NCBI GenBank assembly: GCA_021397845.1 | Contig: CM038044.1 | Location: 57,387,851 to 57,451,850, forward strand | Source of the DNA: Areca catechu | Lineage: Eukaryota > Streptophyta > Magnoliopsida > Arecales > Arecaceae | Length of the DNA stretch: 64,000 nt | Direction: 5' to 3' | Part shown: one piece after another, positions 36,473-45,250 of the stretch | How positions within the stretch are numbered: the stretch's first letter is position 1 | Layout: the number at the start of each line of letters is the position of its first letter | Program-made: the position numbers and the translations under genes | The notes under the pieces: model-generated | Told to the model about the DNA's origin: nothing | Database searches by the model: none | What the model saw: the letters and a program-made list of their open reading frames with translations, nothing else

Positions 36473-37239
36473 ATGAGCACTAGATCAGGGGTTTCATATC
36501 ACCCACCTCCTTCACAAATGTCTGAACCCATGAAAAATTTGCAAGCCCAAATAAAAGCACTCACTAAGCAACTAACCCAATCCATGGCCCAATTAACTAC
36601 CCAGTTAACTCAGTCTGGTACCCAAACCAACAATAGAATTGACCATCTTGCCAATAGGTTTGACTAGTTAGGAGGCCATGTAGGGACCATAGCAAGAACC
36701 CATGGGTCACAATCTGAGCCAGATCCTGAGTCCCCTCAACCTAGGAGAACCCCAAACCCTGATCTATACCATGAGGTCGAACCTAGGAGAGCCCCTCATC
36801 CTGACTCGTACTACAATCCTCAACCTAGGAGGACCCCAAACCCTGATCCATACCTTGAGGCTGAACTTAGGAGAGGCCATCATCCTGACCCAATCCCTAA
36901 GGTTAGTCCTAGAAGACCCAATCAGGATTTTGTAGGCCAGGAAGATAGATCCTATTTACCCACATCCTCTAAGCCTAGTATACCCACAACCTATAGATCT
37001 TATGACTCCAAATCCTATGAACCTAGAACCTATGAATCCAGAACCTGTGAACCTATATCCTATGACTCTAGATCCCATGATCATAAATCCTATGCACCCA
37101 CACCCTATAAGCCTAGTAGACCCAACACCCAATATTCTGACCCATATAGGGAGTCCAACCCTAGGAGAACCCAATATTCTGACCCATATAGGGAATCCAA
37201 CCCTAGGAGAACCCAATATTCTGACCCATATAGGGAGTC
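36473..37239 (+). CDS. Chromovirus repetitive disordered ORF, N-terminal part (one in-frame stop)
   Basis: ATG at 36473 gives MSTRSGVSYHPPPSQMSEP and a Gln/Thr-rich helical stretch (LQAQIKALTKQLTQSMAQLT) that may form a short coiled coil. A TAG at 36665 is the only stop; the frame otherwise stays open to the LTR insertion at 37240. The rest is rich in Arg, Pro, Tyr, Ser and Asp, with Tyr-Glu-Pro-Arg style words (SKSYEPRTYESRTCEPISYD) and a 14-residue repeat, NPRRTQYSDPYRES, at least three times (42-base unit, 37128-37239). No capsid domain, zinc knuckle or enzyme motif is visible. It sits where gag belongs. The function is unknown. Confidence 0.7.
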
Positions 37240-38822
37240 TGATGCAGAACGAAAGCTCTGATACCAAAAATGATGCAGAACGAAAGAGATGATGTGATGC
37301 GGAAGTAAATCAAGACTAATTCTTTCTTTCTTTTTTTTTTATTTTCAGAAGTCGGCTTTGACTCAAAGGAAAGTTAAACTAAATTGAAAGAAACTATGTA
37401 ATAATTGAAAGCACAATTTAAAGAAACTAGGTTATTAGAGTAGTTCAGAAGTAAAGGATCGCTGGGGGTTGAGAAACTCCCAGACCTAGGGTTTTGCTCT
37501 GAACTTTCAACAGGACAGAAGTAAAGAGAAGAGAAGGGTTACAGACTAGGCAGTGATCTTCACAGAGTTTAGTGGAAGGACTCTCTTGAGCAGATTGTTG
37601 GATCCCCGGATTCAGATATCTTCGTAATGGATCCTCCAATACTGGCCCTTTGACAGAGTTGGCTTCTTCTGAACTCAAGATCTAGGGAAGAAGAAGAACA
37701 AGTTATGGAACCAGATACTCAAGGAAGGATTTACCAGATAGAAGAACTTGAAAGCTGATGTTGCTAAAATCCTGATTCTCCTAGATGCTGATCTGACTTC
37801 CTCTGGGATTTGCTCCGTATTCGAAGCAGCCGAACTGGACCTGGATGCTGGTGGTCGGCCTCTACTTGGAGAGAGGGGCCATGAGAGATGGGGTAGGCTA
37901 GGGTTTGGTGGAATGAAGAGGATGAAGGGCGGCTAGGGTTTGGAATGGAAGTGGCTAACCTAGGATTTTGGGGTTGGAGATCTCACACCTCCTCAAGGTT
38001 CCTAGGGAACCTGGATTTTACTCCCTCACGGAGCTCAACACCTGAATACAAGTACGGAAGAGAGAAACACAAAGTTTGCTCACACATAAATTGAATTCAT
38101 TCATCAGTTGTCTCTTTAAAACTTACAAGAGGGGTTTATTTTATAGGTCTTTACAAGAGGTCAGGATTTTACATCTTCGCATGTGGGACTAATAGGGTGG
38201 ATCTTCAAATTAGGTTTGTAGAATCAATTCCTCCTCATATGGCTGGCCAAGAGCTTCCATAAGTGTTGATTGATGGCTCCAAAAGGTAAGTAGGTTGTGC
38301 CTCTTAGCCTTGCTCTTCAAGAGAAATTTTCTTCCTTCTATGCCTGGTTTTATCTGGAAATATTTGGGCGCCTCCTAGTCTTGCTCCCCAAGCTTTGTTC
38401 CTTTCTTTTCATAGCTTGGCTCTTATGGAAATATTTTGGGCACCTCCTTGGATTGAGGATTCTAAGTTGATCTCCCCTTAAGTAGCGCATGAAAGAAGGG
38501 ACCTGCTTTCTTGTGGTGTGGGGACCAAGGTACACTGGATGGAGATGTGGCACCACCTGGACTCTGGCGTGTGGCTGGGAGTGTAGCGCCCACTTGCTTG
38601 GGCCTGGGAGAAAATGTGGTACCCTGGAGAAGACCTAGACCACTACTGAGTCAACATGACTCAACAAAAATTAAATTGCGGGGAAATACAGACTCAAGCT
38701 AAAATTGAGTTGATCAAGTCAACCCTTATTACAAAACCAAAAAACCCTAATTCTTTGGGCAAGGTCAATCAGAGATCCAGATGGAGCCCTGAAGTCTTCT
38801 TCTGAGTCTGGTGCCCGCACCA
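37240..38822 (-). repeat. LTR with leftover PBS inserted in the chromovirus ORF
   Basis: On the minus strand the insert starts TGGTGCGGGCACCAGACTC (chromovirus-like LTR start) at 38822 and reaches CGTTCTGCATCA at 37271. It continues as TTTT, the PBS TGGTATCAGAGC (37255-37266) and TTT, and then repeats the LTR end CGTTCTGCATCA (37240-37251). Flanks GAGTC (37235-37239) and AAGTC (38823-38827) match at four of five bases. It is therefore one LTR of about 1.55 kb with a 31-base stub holding the PBS and a second LTR terminus, not a plain solo LTR. The ORFs inside it are chance. Confidence 0.85.
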
Positions 38823-39872
38823 AAGTCCAACCCTAGGAGAACCCAATATCTTGACCCATATAGGGAGCCCAACCTTAGGAGGACTCCATACCATGATCCA
38901 TCCTTAAAACCTGACCATAGAGCTGACCCAAAATCCTATGACCCCAGATCCTATAATCCCCTGACCCATAGATCTGCACCCTTGTCCTATGAGCCTAGGG
39001 AGCCCATAACCCCTAGGTATCAATCTAGTACTAGTCATGCTTCCCCTAGTCAACTTGAACCCCATAGGATTAGTACTCCTAAATATGAGCCCAGTAGTGA
39101 GCCACTACCCCTTAGGCAACCTGATCCTACTAGGATTAGTGTCCATAATCAGAAACCAGGACCTAGCCAATTTTTCCCTATCCGACCTTCTCCAACCATT
39201 CCTGAGATTGACAAGGCTTACATTAATGCGGAAGTGTATGAAGCTGATGCGAGCCTAGTGGATGAGTATGAAGGAGAAGAGGAGACACCTTTAGTAGACC
39301 TAGAATTAGCTAACCCAGTAGATACCCAGGTAGAAACCAACCCAGAGCTAGTTGACCTTGACCACATCCAACCTAAAGCTATAATGGAAGAACAAATAGA
39401 GGAAGAGAACCTAGGTACTGCTGCTAGAGCCTTACCTGAGGAAACCATAGAGGAGAGCCAAATTATAAAGTCTAGTCCAAAAATACAAGAACCAGAAGAA
39501 TTTATTAAGGACCTGATCTCTTTGAATCAATACCTTCAAGATGAGTCCCCTCCTATAGTTCCCATTAAGGATCTCTTCCCCGAAATTGGCGACCCATCCT
39601 TCCATTATGCAAATCCTGTAGATATAGCTCAACCTCATAAGGTTAACCTCATTAGTATAGGATTAGTTCCTGACACCCCATCTTTTATCCTACTTTATCT
39701 AACTAACCATGAACCATTTTCTCTACCTTACCAAACTAATTCTGAACCAACTTCCTATTTTCTGCCTTTTCCTGACACCTCCAGCATTTCTAGGATTATT
39801 AGATTGCATTTAACTGAGATTAGCATACTGCATGCATTCATCACGCATGTTAGGTTTGCATCTTACTTCTAG
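38823..39872 (+). CDS. Chromovirus repetitive disordered ORF, C-terminal part
   Basis: Open for about 350 codons to the TAG at 39870. The start is set by the end of the LTR insert, because removing the insert keeps the frame (YRE-SNPRRTQYLDPYRE). It carries one more NPRRTQYLDPYREP copy, then Pro/Ser/Tyr-rich words (KSYDPRSYNPLTHRSAPLSY), a strongly acidic middle (VDEYEGEEETPLVDLELANP, 39250-39330), Glu-rich stretches and a final part with ISRIIRLHLTEISILHAF. Together with 36473-37239 it would have been roughly 600 residues, mostly disordered. I do not recognise the family. That it stays open while neighbouring genes are riddled with stops suggests recent activity or youth. Confidence 0.7.
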   Translation, partial: KSNPRRTQYLDPYREPNLRRTPYHDPSLKPDHRADPKSYDPRSYNPLTHRSAPLSYEPREPITPRYQSSTSHASPSQLEPHRISTPKYEPSSEPLPLRQPDPTRISVHNQKPGPSQFFPIRPSPTIPEIDKAYINAEVYEADASLVDEYEGEEETPLVDLELANPVDTQVETNPELVDLDHIQPKAIMEEQIEEENLGTAARALPEETIEESQIIKSSPKIQEPEEFIKDLISLNQYLQDESPPIVPIKDLFPEIGDPSFHYANPVDIAQPHKVNLISIGLVPDTPSFILLYLTNHEPFSLPYQTNSEPTSYFLPFPDTSSISRIIRLHLTEISILHAFITHVRFASYF

Positions 39873-40628
39873 CACACTCTTTGGAATTTGCTAGGAGTTC
39901 ACTGTAAATTTTCATGTGCATGTCAAGCTAGGATCAAACCTAGGGAACCTATAATCTCTTAGGTTTAGATCCAAAGAGTTCAATAAAATTTCCTTCTATA
40001 GGAATGCATAGTCAAGTCTGTTAGGTGTTAGTATGAGTCCTTTGAATCATTTGTTATGAGTCTGCATGTGCCCAACATGTTCACCACCTACACTAATTTT
40101 AAACAAACTGGCTAATTCCCGAAGATGGATCAAAGAATTTGATGTAGTGGATTCTATCTTGGTTAGGCTTAGGCCTAAAAGAAGCTTCATGCTCGTAGAG
40201 CCGGACCTTTTAAAGTGATAGAGAAGGTTGGATCAAATGCCTAGGTGTTAGACTTGCCTTCGGATTTGGGCATTAGTTCTACCTTCAATATTACAGACCT
40301 GGTTGAGTATAGGGAACTAGCAGCGATACCAAGTGAGGCCTTTGGACCTATTCCTTTTCATTATGAGTGACCCTAACCCAGAGTGTCCACAAACAAATTG
40401 GCTTGAGAGAGGAGAATGGATCGAGCGTATCCTGGACGATCAAGCCATCACGACCCGGGGCCGTGACTATCAACGCTTCCTGGTCCGATGGCAAGGCCAG
40501 CCAGAGTCGGACGATTCATGGATTTCTCGAGGGGACATGCAATGCCTCAACCCAGACCTTCTCAAGAGATATGTGAGCCAATCTGATCTTCACTCGACAG
40601 GGTCGAGTTCCTCCCACCCCGGGAGAAT
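39873..40628 (+). pseudogene. Chromovirus pol remnant: integrase C-terminus and chromodomain
   Basis: From about 40105 the sequence parallels the pol end at 1120 (TGGCTAATTCCCGAAG, GGTTAGGCTTAGGCCT) with deletions and stops, then GPFKVIEKVGSNA near 40205. An open frame from 40333 contains WLERGEWIERILDDQAITTR and RDYQRFLVRWQGQPESDDSW, an intact-looking chromodomain with its aromatic residues, then LNPDLLKRYVSQSDL. It runs 34 bases into the LTR and stops at 40660. The chromodomain normally guides integration by binding histone marks. Here it has no integrase core to guide and lies after several stops. The region 39873-40100 is non-coding. Confidence 0.82.
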
Positions 40629-42074
40629 TGGTGGGGACACCAAAGGCACCAGAATAAGATAAAGGCTTTTCAACCCTCTATGAATTGATCAAGAATTTAT
40701 GAGTCCATCTGTAATAAGGGCTTAGCCTATCTGAGTCCATTTTAGTTGTTATTTGAGTATTTTAAGTTTCAGTTCTGTACTAGTCAGCTCATGTTGAGCT
40801 AGTTCAGTCCAGTGTTAGTCAGCTCATGTCGAGCTAATTTTATTTTTTTGAGTCCTATTCAACCATATTGAAGACTCAAGACTACATCATATAAGTGAAG
40901 ACCAAGTCCAACCAGATTGAAGACGAGGAAGTATAGCCCAAGTCCAACCCAGCTTGAAGATTTGAAGACCCTAGGAGGAAAATTCAGAAAACCCTGATTC
41001 CTTGCAAATGCCCTACAGATGTCCAGATTCCCTTCCAAATGACAAAATATATTCATATACCAAGGAATCCATGATTTTAGAGGTCCATTTGCATCCTAGC
41101 CCAAAGAAATCAAGCCCAGGCGCCAAGCCCAAGCCCCTAAGAAGCAAGATACTAGGGAATATTCCTGCTACCTGGCTACCAGGCCACCCCAGCTTCCAAA
41201 GGTCCAAACCCATGAGCCCGAGCCCCTTTGGGCCGGCCTCTTGCTGCTCCTAGAATCCCAACACACCCCCCTAGGCATCCTTGGAGTGTTGGCCAAGTCA
41301 AGAGAATTTTTAGGGATTTTTCTACCTAATGTTTCGTTATTTTCTAGCTAGGGTTTGAGAGGGAAAATGATTCTTATGTAAAGACTTATGTGCCCTTACT
41401 TGGAGCCCAAGGTTAAGGGTCTTTTTAAAGGACCTTAGCCTCTTGTATGAAGGGAGATTTTGATATGAAAAAAACCTTGAGTTCTTCAATTTCTTTGTGT
41501 GATTACCCTGCTGTGTGCATAAAGGGGTTTGAGAGTTCTTCTTCTTGGTGTTTGCAACCATCTTCCTGCCACCAACCATCCTTCTAGCCCCCTCCAAAAC
41601 TTTCTTTTCTTTGCTATTTTCCTTTGTTTTCTTGATTTTCTCAGAGTTTTCTAACCCCTGATAAGTCGTTTGTAGGTCCCCGAGTTCCTACGAATCCAAC
41701 GACTCTAGCCACGCCTCAATCGGACCACCGAGCAGAAAGCCGGGTATCCACGGGTCTTTGGCTCGGTTTTCCAGGATGCATCCGTCGAGGAACGAGAGAT
41801 CCCTTCGCTACAATCCACCGGGCGCTTCAGACGTTGTCAGGTACACCCCCTCTACCTCTAGTCTTTTTATTATAGGAGAACTTTCCTTAACCGAGGCTTC
41901 TCAGCCACGGCGATCCTTCTTTAGTACTTTTCTAGGTTCTAATCTTCATGCTTGGCTTCAAAAATTCATAAAAAATTCCCTACAACTAATTTTGTTCTGA
42001 GATTCGGGAATTAATCACCTAACCCCACATATAAAATATACAAAAAGAATTGCATGCATTTTAGTCCCGCATCA
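40629..42074 (+). repeat. 3' LTR of the non-autonomous chromovirus
   Basis: Starts TGGTGGGGACACCAAAGG after the purine run GGGAGAAT and ends TTAGTCCCGCATCA, followed by TSD GTCTG. Length is within one base of the 5' LTR. Confidence 0.93.
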
Positions 42075-42560
42075 GTCTGCATTAGAATATGTCCTGCCAA
42101 GACTCTTTAAACCGTTAATAATATCTGTAAAACATAAGAACATGACATATTTAGTCTCATTCAATTCCATCTTAAATAATTCATAACTATGTACAAGAAG
42201 ATTAATTTTAGATGTTTTGACTTGAGAGGTTCCTTCATGGGTTACTTCAAGTTTATCCCAATTTTTTTTTGCTGAATTATAATTAGAAATTTGATTAAAC
42301 TCATTGGCATCCAAAGCACAATATAAGAGATTCATGGCCTTGGCATTCACTCACCCATTTCCATGTCATGTTCATCCCATTCCTCTTCAGGTTTTGGGAC
42401 GTCCATGCCATCAACCTTCTTCATGGGTGTGTGTGGTCCTTTTAGAATCATTTTCCATAATAGAAAATCTACTGATTGAATATAAATTTTCATTAGGGCT
42501 TTCCAGTAGGTGTAGTTAGTGCCTGTGAATAGTGGAGGTCTATATGTGGACTGGTCTTCG
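42075..42560 (-). pseudogene. SIRE(-) gag, N-terminal part
   Basis: On the minus strand it reads STYRPPLFTGTNYTYWKALM, KVDGMDVPKPEEEWDEHD, then LNAKAMNLLYCALDANEFNQ, TSKINLLVHSYELFKMELNE and IINGLKSLGRTYSNAD, cut at 42079 by the chromovirus TSD. A stop near 42350 splits it into two frames. It is the same protein as 5240-5660 of SIRE(+). Upstream it is joined without a stop to foreign coiled-coil sequence, whereas SIRE(+) gag starts with its own short N-terminus. Confidence 0.88.
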
Positions 42561-43690
42561 ACCATGCTGAGCTTGGCAAGTCCATCATTAAAGCCATGCT
42601 GATAGTTGTATAAGCTTGCTTCATTCATTTCTTGTTGGAACTGTGAGGATTTTCTAAAGTCTGCAACAACTCTAGCTGCCTACTCTCTCATGGCTTCGGA
42701 TTCTCTCCTGGTTGCTTCGGCCTCCAGGGTCGCCTCTTCGATTTTTGAAGATGCCTCTTTGGCTTTCGAAGATGCTTCTTCGATCCTTTTGGTCGCTTCC
42801 TCAGCCACCCCGGCCAGGTCTTCAACCCTCTCCTGGCTCTCTTCAGCAGAACGCTCCAAGGAGTCAATCTGCTCTTATTCTTCCTCAACTCCGCCTCCTA
42901 CCTTGAGATCGTCAAGTGGGCATTCTTCAGTTCGCTCTTCAGGCCCCGAACTTCAGCGTCCATGCGAGCGAGCTGATTCTCCATGGACTGCTTCAGTTCC
43001 TCGGCCACCTCTCTTTCGGCTCTGGCCACGTGGAGCTCTTCCTTCAAACTATGGATGAGATTATCAACGTTCCCCAGGCCCTCTTCCATAAAAGTAATGT
43101 CATAGACCAGCTACACCAGCAAAACAAGGCATAAGACTAGTCACAAACTGAACGACTCATTAGGTGAAAGAGGGATGATAAAAACCTCACCTGTTATAAG
43201 GCGGAATAAGCAGAATCGGACACCGTAGCAAGACTCTGACCCCGGATGACTACCAAATCATGAGGCATCAAGGTATCCTTCAATGCCCACCTAGCAATGG
43301 TAGGAACCAAAAGACCCCCCATGGGGGAAAACTCCGAAGAATCAACAGGATGACTCCCACTTAGAGGAACCTCCCAGACGGATTCCTTCTTGATTTGTGG
43401 TGCCTTGCCCCTATCCACCGCAGGGGGGCAAGGCGGTGGCACATCAACCACCGGAGATGGACTCTCCCTTATCTGAACTGGGGAGCTGACCATTAGCAGA
43501 GACTCAACTCGTAGAGGCCCCTTGGAGCCTCCATCATCGATACTCCATTTCCACCAGATGCTCCTCTGGAGGATGGAGTGCTTCTACTTCTCTCAGGATC
43601 ATCTCCCCAAGTCTTCTTCCGGACCTCTGATCCTGAAGGAGGAGCTTAAGCCATTTTCCTTTTAGAGGATTGATGTAGCCAACCCAAGTT
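42560..43690 (-). pseudogene. Captured coiled-coil gene fragment fused in frame to SIRE(-) gag
   Basis: On the minus strand, from 43690: KRKMAXAPPSGSEVRKKTW, DDPERSRSTPSSRGASGGN, then after a shift MVSSPVQIRESPSPVVDV, SLSGSHPVDSSEFSPMGGLL-like text and SLATVSDSAYSAL. An 80-base GT-AG intron follows (43111-43190), then LVYDITFMEEGLGNVDNLIH. A long coiled coil comes next (LKEELHVAREREV-like, EEATKRIEEASSKAKEASSK) and ARVVADFRKSSQFQQEMNEA, running without a stop into gag. This layout is like the gypsy-type transposon domain proteins encoded antisense in some Tat elements, and resembles 48830-49372. SIRE(+) has only about 35 bases between its PBS region and the gag ATG. Four or more stops or shifts are present. 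Confidence 0.72.
43111..43190 (-). other. Candidate spliceosomal intron within the captured cassette
   Basis: On the minus strand CAG|GTGAGGTTTTTATC opens and TTTTGCTGGTGTAG|CTGGTC closes an 80-base T-rich segment. Removing it joins SAYSAL*Q to LVYDITFMEEG in one frame; the single stop lies before the splice site. Length, T-richness, GT and AG ends and frame continuity fit a plant intron. Splicing is inferred, not shown. Confidence 0.6.
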
Positions 43691-43766
43691 AGGCTTCATT
43701 CCACCACTTGCAAATGGAAACACCTTTCTGAATCAGATGGACCACAAAGTATAGTTTAGAGACACT

Positions 43767-43778
43767 ACTCTAATACCA
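43767..43778 (-). other. Primer-binding site of SIRE(-)
   Basis: On the minus strand TGGTATTAGAGT follows the 5' LTR after two bases. It is the initiator-Met PBS with two changes against TGGTATCAGAGC. Confidence 0.85.
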
Positions 43779-43780
43779 GT

Positions 43781-45245
43781 TGTTGCCCAGGTGGCTTACC
43801 TAAGAGGGGGGGTGAATTGGGTATTTAAAAATTTTTACAAGCATGTGCTTCTTTTAAAATAATTTTATGTGGTGAGATATGTGAATTAAGAAAGAAATGC
43901 AGAAGCAAATAGAAAGCACAATCACAAAAGCACAAACACAAGCAAATTTAGAGTGGTTCGGAGCAACCTCGGTCCTACGTCCACTATCCAAGATTCTACT
44001 TAGGATTTCCACTATATCCACTCTTGGAATATAGCCAGATTGTTTTCACGATCTCACAATCCAAAACCTCAACTTGGTTTTAAACCGGGATCACCAAAAA
44101 TCCAATACACTGTTAGTTTTTATGGGCTTACTAACAACCCTCTCTTGGTTATCAAAGGCTCACCAAAAACCTAATTAAACCCAAGTTACAGCCCCTACTG
44201 TACTTGGAACAACTCAAACAAAGAGTTTAAAAAATAGAGCAACTCTATGACAAACCAAATGCTGTTGGGTGGTTGCAGTTGTAGCTCTCTTGAATATTCT
44301 CTCAAATGTTCAATAAAAGCTCATTAACTTCTTCAAAAGATGTTCAAATCCCTTATAAATAGTCCCTTTAACTAATTTCAAGTCAATATAGCCATTGTAG
44401 AATGTTGGGATTTGAAATTTGGCCATTGGAGTACTTTTTGGATTCAAAAATGTAGTTCTGGAACTAGCCGTTATGTCCTGGAATAGGTGCTCGAGTCGGC
44501 TCAAATGCTTCGAGTTGGCTCGTTCCTCAAAACTTCTAAATCTTCACTCTGCTCGAGTCGACTCTTCTCAGTCAAGTCAGCTTGGGTTCTTAGAACTTCT
44601 AAAAGTGAACTCTAGTCGAGTCGACTCTTTTTTAACGAGTTTGCTCGCCTGGCTGAACTTCTCAGAACTAATTTTTCTCACTCTAGAGGAGTCGACTCGG
44701 TGAACTCTCGAGTCAGCTTGGTTGTCTGACTGCAAGTTTGAGTCAGCTCGGAATCAGTCGGGTCGGCTCACCTATTTGACTGAGGAAATGAAGCTCTGGA
44801 CGAGTCAGCTCTTCATTCTTCAAGTCGGCTCGTATGTCTGCATGCCAGAAACCCTAGTTCTGTGCCATACTTCGAGTCGGCTCTTTTGCTTCGAGTCGGC
44901 TAGAGTGACTTTGGCCAAAAATCATCCAAACTTCTTCGGATTTCTTTCAAAAGCTTCCAACCAACTTTAAAGCCTTCCAAACTCCTTTAAAGCCTATTTT
45001 AAAAAATTTAAACTAGAAAAATACATTGAATTGGCCCATTTTCATGAACACATAGGTAATTTCTCTTTGGGCTCTTAATATATAATACTTATTTGAAAAT
45101 AAACTTAACTTACACCAGAATTGTAGGTAGAGTGTTTGTACATTAAAATCATCATACAAAAACTTGTAAAACACTTGAGAATGTTTAGTAATCAAATGCA
45201 TGCTCCAATGTTTTGTTATCATCAAAACCATTCCAGGGGTCAACA
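43781..45245 (-). repeat. 5' LTR of SIRE(-)
   Basis: On the + strand from TGTTGCCCAGGTGGC to CAGGGGTCAACA, flanked by TAGGT. TATA-like CCCTTATAAATAG is at 44350-44362, and the GAGTCGGCTC array is at 44490-44905. Relative to the 3' LTR about 118 bases are missing at 44286, between short AGCTCTT repeats. Confidence 0.92.
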
Positions 45246-45250
45246 TAGGT

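Larger units (their letters stand above)
34147..42074 (+). mobile_element. Non-autonomous gypsy chromovirus nested in SIRE(-) gag
   Basis: LTRs 34147-35593 and 40629-42074 (TGGTGGGGACACC...ATCA) are flanked by the perfect TSD GTCTG (34142-34146 and 42075-42079). An initiator-Met PBS (35596-35607) and a purine tract before the 3' LTR are present. After removing the LTR insertion at 37240-38822, the interior is only about 3.4 kb. It holds one long repetitive ORF of unknown function plus the last part of pol with a chromodomain. Protease, RT, RNase H and the integrase core are missing, so it must have moved with enzymes from another copy. The truncated element at 546-3275 has integrase of this lineage. 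Confidence 0.93.
25855..45245 (-). mobile_element. SIRE/Maximus-type copia element, SIRE(-), minus strand, nested in Copia B
   Basis: LTRs 25855-27439 and 43781-45245 (TGTTGACCC...GGGCAACA on the minus strand) are flanked by the perfect TSD TAGGT (25850-25854 and 45246-45250). Order on the minus strand: 5' LTR, PBS, captured cassette, gag, protease, integrase, RT, RNase H, extra ORF, PPTs, 3' LTR. It is the same family as SIRE(+) and the solo LTR at 50681. A chromovirus (34147-42074) splits gag. Without it the element is about 11.5 kb. All genes have stops. Unlike SIRE(+), it carries about 1.1 kb of foreign coding sequence in its leader. Confidence 0.93.

Noticed and set aside
37255..37266. 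GCTCTGATACCA as the end of a tRNA gene
   Set aside because: Only the 12 primer-site bases are present, on the minus strand next to an LTR end; no tRNA arms.
42712..43134. Plus-strand ORFs over the captured cassette
   Set aside because: They are shadows of the coiled-coil frame on the minus strand; the Ser/Leu-rich translations follow from antisense reading of Glu/Lys/Ala codons.
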